From positions 611,376-675,375 of the forward strand of contig NZ_FNZF01000001.1 in assembly GCF_900109165.1 (NCBI RefSeq): DNA of 64,000 nt, read 5' to 3'. Each line of letters starts with the position of its first letter. Position 1 is the stretch's first letter. The position numbers and the translations under genes are program-made. The DNA is from Bhargavaea ginsengi (lineage in GTDB: Bacteria > Bacillota > Bacilli > Bacillales_A > Planococcaceae). This document shows, piece by piece, positions 61,190-64,000 of this stretch. The notes beneath the pieces were generated by a model. The model was not told the DNA's origin. It did no database searches and saw nothing but the letters and a program-made list of their open reading frames with translations.

Positions 61190-61831
61190 TCACTCAATAA
61201 ATGCCGCTTCCGTCTTTCCGCGTACTTCTTCGATCGTCGCGCCCGGCATCAGTTCGACCAAACGGAGCTGCTTGTCTTCCGTCACTTCGAATACCGCCAG
61301 CTCCGTAAAGATCATATCTACGCTGCGCGTCGACGTGATCGGGTACGTGCATTCTTTTAGCAGTTTCGGCGAGCCGTCCTTGGACGTGTGGGTCATCGTG
61401 ATGTAGACTTTCTTCGCCCCGACAAGCAGGTCCATCGCGCCCCCGACACCCATGATGTTCTTGCCCGGCACCGCCCAGTTGGCGATCACGCCGTGCTCGT
61501 CCACCTGCAGTGCGCCGAGGATGGCTGCATCGACATGGCCGCCGCGGATCATGGCGAACGACTCGGAACTGTTGAAATATGCGGCTCCGACTGCCTCGCC
61601 GACCGGCAGCTTCCCGGCATTCACGAGGTTAGGATCAATATCTTCCTCTTCCACATCAGTGACGCCGAGCAGTCCGTTTTCCGTATGAAGATGGATGCTG
61701 TCGTCTTCCATGTATTCGGCGACAAGCGTCGGAATGCCGATGCCGAGGTTCACGCTCATTGGTCCTTTGAGTTCCTTAGCCACGCGCTCGGCAATCATAT
61801 GTTGGATTTCCTGTTTTGTCATCGTCGTCAT
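61190..61831 (-). CDS. CoA-transferase subunit B (probable 3-oxoadipate CoA-transferase)
   Basis: 213 residues. Family I CoA-transferase B with the catalytic Glu in HTENGLLG and a NLGIGIPTLVAEY N-terminus, GGHVDAAILGALQVDEHG in the middle. Transfers CoA from succinyl-CoA to 3-oxoadipate (or acetoacetate). Start overlaps the A subunit stop (ATGA). Confidence 0.9.
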   Translation of the reverse strand: MTTMTKQEIQHMIAERVAKELKGPMSVNLGIGIPTLVAEYMEDDSIHLHTENGLLGVTDVEEEDIDPNLVNAGKLPVGEAVGAAYFNSSESFAMIRGGHVDAAILGALQVDEHGVIANWAVPGKNIMGVGGAMDLLVGAKKVYITMTHTSKDGSPKLLKECTYPITSTRSVDMIFTELAVFEVTEDKQLRLVELMPGATIEEVRGKTEAAFIE

Positions 61832-62514
61832 ACGCTCACCACTCCTTCCTTCGTCAGCACCTGCTTGGCCTCAATGATGGCATCGACGAACAGATGGGGC
61901 GTGACAACTTCTTCCGGATTCAGCTCGCCCGGTTCGACGATTTCATCCACTTCCACGATGACTATCTTGGCAGCCGTCGCCATAAGCGGGTTGAAGTTTC
62001 GCGCCGTCTTGTAATAAACGAGATTGCCGAGCGTGTCCGCCTTGTGTGCGCGGATCAGCGCGACATCTCCGCGGATCGCCTTCTCGAAAATGTACGGCAC
62101 GCCATCGATTTCACGCTCTTCCTTGCCTTCCGCCAGCGCCGTCCCGACTCCGGTCGTCGTGTAATAGCCGCCGAGGCCCGCTCCACCGGCACGGATCGAT
62201 TCGGCAAGTGTTCCCTGAGGCAGCAATTCCAGTTCAATCTCGCCCGCCTGGTACTTGTCGCCGACATCCCGGTTGCTCGTGAAATACGAACCGATGCCTT
62301 TTTTGATCTTGCCCTGGTTCAGCAGCTTGCCGAGGCCCTTGCCCGATTCCCCCAGGTTGTTGGAGACGATCGTCAGCCCGCTGACATCCTTCTCGGTCAG
62401 TTCTTCAATAAGCGTGAGCGGCGCGCCGATCAGGCCGAATCCGCCAACAAGGATCGTATCCCCGGACTTCACACCTTCAAGCGCTTCTGCCGCGCTTTGC
62501 TTTCGTTTTGTCAT
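61828..62514 (-). CDS. CoA-transferase subunit A (probable 3-oxoadipate CoA-transferase)
   Basis: 228 residues. Family I CoA-transferase A with GDTILVGGFGLIGAP, LTIVSNNLGESGKGL and YFKTARNFNPLMATAA-like VYYKTARNFNPLMATAA. Works with the next gene's product. GGAGGG lies seven bases before the ATG, three bases after the decarboxylase-family stop. Confidence 0.9.
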   Translation of the reverse strand: MTKRKQSAAEALEGVKSGDTILVGGFGLIGAPLTLIEELTEKDVSGLTIVSNNLGESGKGLGKLLNQGKIKKGIGSYFTSNRDVGDKYQAGEIELELLPQGTLAESIRAGGAGLGGYYTTTGVGTALAEGKEEREIDGVPYIFEKAIRGDVALIRAHKADTLGNLVYYKTARNFNPLMATAAKIVIVEVDEIVEPGELNPEEVVTPHLFVDAIIEAKQVLTKEGVVSV

Positions 62515-62517
62515 CGT

Positions 62518-63249
62518 TTATCCCTCCGACTTTGTTTCTGCCGATGCCTTCAGCGAATCGCTCAACTCGAACCAGGCCGGGATTCCCGCAGTCAAAATGC
62601 AGATGTAGCCGACATCGGCGAGTTCCGCCTCCGTGGCGCCCGCCTGCCGTGCGCGCTCCATCCACTGCACCGCACCATTTCCGTCCAGTTCAACAATATG
62701 GTTTCCGACCATATTGAGCAGCTTGAGCCGTGCAGGCACAAGCCCGTCCGCGAGCACCTTCTCCTCGATTGCCTGCCAATCGCCAGCTTCGATCACAGCA
62801 GCAGCTTCCTCCAGATAGGAAGTATCTTGGCCTTCAAGCCACCCGATTACGACACGGAGCAGCCTTGCCGTACTCATCCCATCTGTTTCCGGAACGGTTT
62901 TCCCGTTCAGCTCAAGCGCATAGCGGATCGCTTCCAGGGCGGTTTCAAACGCCCGGTCGCCTTTATATAGGAAGGCCGTCAGGAAATACTCCACAATTTC
63001 CGGTACAGAACTGCCGAAATCGACGGCCCCCTTTGTGTGGTACACCATGCTCCGGGGATAAAGCCGCGCAGCGTTCATGCCGGCAATCAGCACATCTTTT
63101 TCCTTGCGGGACAGCGCGCCGTCCTGCATGATTTCCCCGCGGATGCCGGTGTATGTATCGAGCACCTCCGGACTGTAGTCATGCATCTTCTGAACCCAGC
63201 CCGGTACGGTGTCATAAACCTTTTTGAAATACTCCAATGCTTCGCTCAT
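62518..63249 (-). CDS. Carboxymuconolactone decarboxylase (CMD/AhpD-like) family protein
   Basis: 243 residues with two CMD-like halves (LSRKEKDVLIAGMNAARLYP and a second around ARLKLLNMVGNHIVEL). Single-domain 4-carboxymuconolactone decarboxylases are about 120-130 residues, so this is a double-length form. Part of the beta-ketoadipate operon, but the operon uses muconate rather than carboxymuconate chemistry; its step may differ. GGAGGG precedes the ATG. Confidence 0.8.
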   Translation of the reverse strand: MSEALEYFKKVYDTVPGWVQKMHDYSPEVLDTYTGIRGEIMQDGALSRKEKDVLIAGMNAARLYPRSMVYHTKGAVDFGSSVPEIVEYFLTAFLYKGDRAFETALEAIRYALELNGKTVPETDGMSTARLLRVVIGWLEGQDTSYLEEAAAVIEAGDWQAIEEKVLADGLVPARLKLLNMVGNHIVELDGNGAVQWMERARQAGATEAELADVGYICILTAGIPAWFELSDSLKASAETKSEG

Positions 63250-63288
63250 TGATCAGCCCTCCATTTCAACCGATAGAAAGGGATGCAC

Positions 63289-64000
63289 TTAGGCACTCCC
63301 CAATTTCCCCAAAAACGTCTTGATAGCCTGATTCACTTCCGGACGGTCTTCAAACACGAGTGTGTAGTGATTCGCATCTGTCTCGATCACGTCCAGATCC
63401 CGGATGGCCGACTTGGTCTTGTCGTAATGCTCTTCCAGGAACAGCGGCGGCATCTGGCCGATTGCGCCGGAAGCATAGACAAGCAGAACCGAGCAGCTGA
63501 TCTTCGAACCGATTTCCTGCGGATCGAATGTGTAGAAGCTGTCGAAATCGGCACGGATGCCGGCTTCGTCAGACTTGTTTTCCCAGTGGCCGTCCTTCTC
63601 ACCAACCTCATAGGCGGCAGTCTTCGCAATCTCATCCGACCAGGTAATGCCGAGATTTCCGTAGATTCTTTGGATTTCCGACACATACGCTTCCTGCGAA
63701 TCGTAAGCCTTGCTGATCCTGCCGAGGGACGGTTCCACAATGCCCCGCTGGTGGTCGGACATTTCCGCAGCACCATCGAGCAAAATCACGCCTTTCACGG
63801 AACCAAGACGGCTGCCCACGATCGCCGAGATAAACGCTCCCATCGAATAGCCCATCAAAATCGGATTTTCAATCCCCAATTCTTTAATCAGCCCAACAAT
63901 ATCTTCTGCATGATTGAAGATTGAAGGCTCCCTTTCCAGTGCCGCGGAATTTCCGCGTCCCCTGAGATCGACGGCGACGACCCGGTAGTCGCCCTTGAAC
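63289..64000 (-). CDS. Alpha/beta hydrolase, probable 3-oxoadipate enol-lactonase (5' end outside window)
   Basis: At least 237 residues are in the window; the frame is open to the window edge, so the start lies beyond. Visible features: DLRGRGNS, nucleophile elbow GYSMGA, a catalytic Asp region (VLLVYASGAIGQMPP) and a late His in ANHYTLVFED. Likely opens the enol-lactone to 3-oxoadipate ahead of the CoA-transferase. First known gene of the operon within view. Confidence 0.85.
   Translation of the reverse strand, partial: FKGDYRVVAVDLRGRGNSAALEREPSIFNHAEDIVGLIKELGIENPILMGYSMGAFISAIVGSRLGSVKGVILLDGAAEMSDHQRGIVEPSLGRISKAYDSQEAYVSEIQRIYGNLGITWSDEIAKTAAYEVGEKDGHWENKSDEAGIRADFDSFYTFDPQEIGSKISCSVLLVYASGAIGQMPPLFLEEHYDKTKSAIRDLDVIETDANHYTLVFEDRPEVNQAIKTFLGKLGSA

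Overview
The window reads as a chromosomal segment of a low-GC-lineage Gram-positive (Bacillales), but with fairly GC-rich coding sequence. The evidence is the gene set: ComK, the YkoFEDC thiamine-precursor transporter behind a TPP riboswitch, YuiD, YvbH, YkvI, YezG/YwqK-type immunity proteins and an SLH surface protein. Strong AGGAGG-type ribosome binding sites, SigA-like promoters and many hairpin-plus-T terminators agree. A moderately GC-rich Planococcaceae member (Bhargavaea- or Sporosarcina-like) is my inference, not something the sequence proves. No rRNA, tRNA, CRISPR array, phage or insertion sequence was seen.

Layout. 1-5.6 kb: the end of a secreted endonuclease I, a YkvI-type membrane protein, and a three-gene operon (RpiR regulator, GNAT acyltransferase, N-succinylamino acid racemase/OSBS) that looks like a D-to-L amino acid conversion module. 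5.6-10.7 kb: iron acquisition, with a ferredoxin-NADP reductase divergent from a four-gene siderophore ABC operon and two Fur boxes between them. 10.7-19.3 kb: scattered metabolic genes (malic enzyme, nucleoside hydrolase, acyl-CoA ligase, amidase, YuiD) and two orphan immunity-type genes. 19.4-31 kb: N-acyl amino acid metabolism, with M20-family hydrolases, an NhaC antiporter, a MATE-HAD-PH operon and a tightly coupled five-gene operon containing two M20-type hydrolases and a D-glutamate-cyclase-like protein.

31-42.4 kb: cell surface. SLH protein, staphylococcal-type lipoprotein nuclease, SEC-C protein, and a coupled operon (degenerate GGDEF-receiver protein, membrane HEAT protein, processive family 2 glycosyltransferase, membrane-anchored glycosidase) that looks like a synthase-dependent exopolysaccharide system. 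It is framed by four tiny glycine-rich membrane protein genes. 42.4-50.4 kb: a fourth M20 hydrolase, a DnaD-like small protein, ComK, and the riboswitch-controlled ykoFEDC operon. 50.5-58.8 kb: an oxidoreductase and a catabolic operon (CaiB-type CoA-transferase, DUF3311, sodium:solute symporter, MFS carrier, flavin reductase, HMG-CoA lyase) divergent from a GntR regulator with GTATACAAT operators. 58.8-64 kb: a beta-ketoadipate-type operon (alpha/beta hydrolase, carboxymuconolactone decarboxylase family, CoA-transferase A and B, muconate cycloisomerase, thiolase) cut by the window end.

The least explained structure is a set of intergenic mini-arrays whose short core repeats at exactly 21 bp (two helical turns, seven codons). 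The core differs between loci. The arrays sit at gene 3' ends, and in two of them the terminal unit supplies the stop codon of the adjacent gene.
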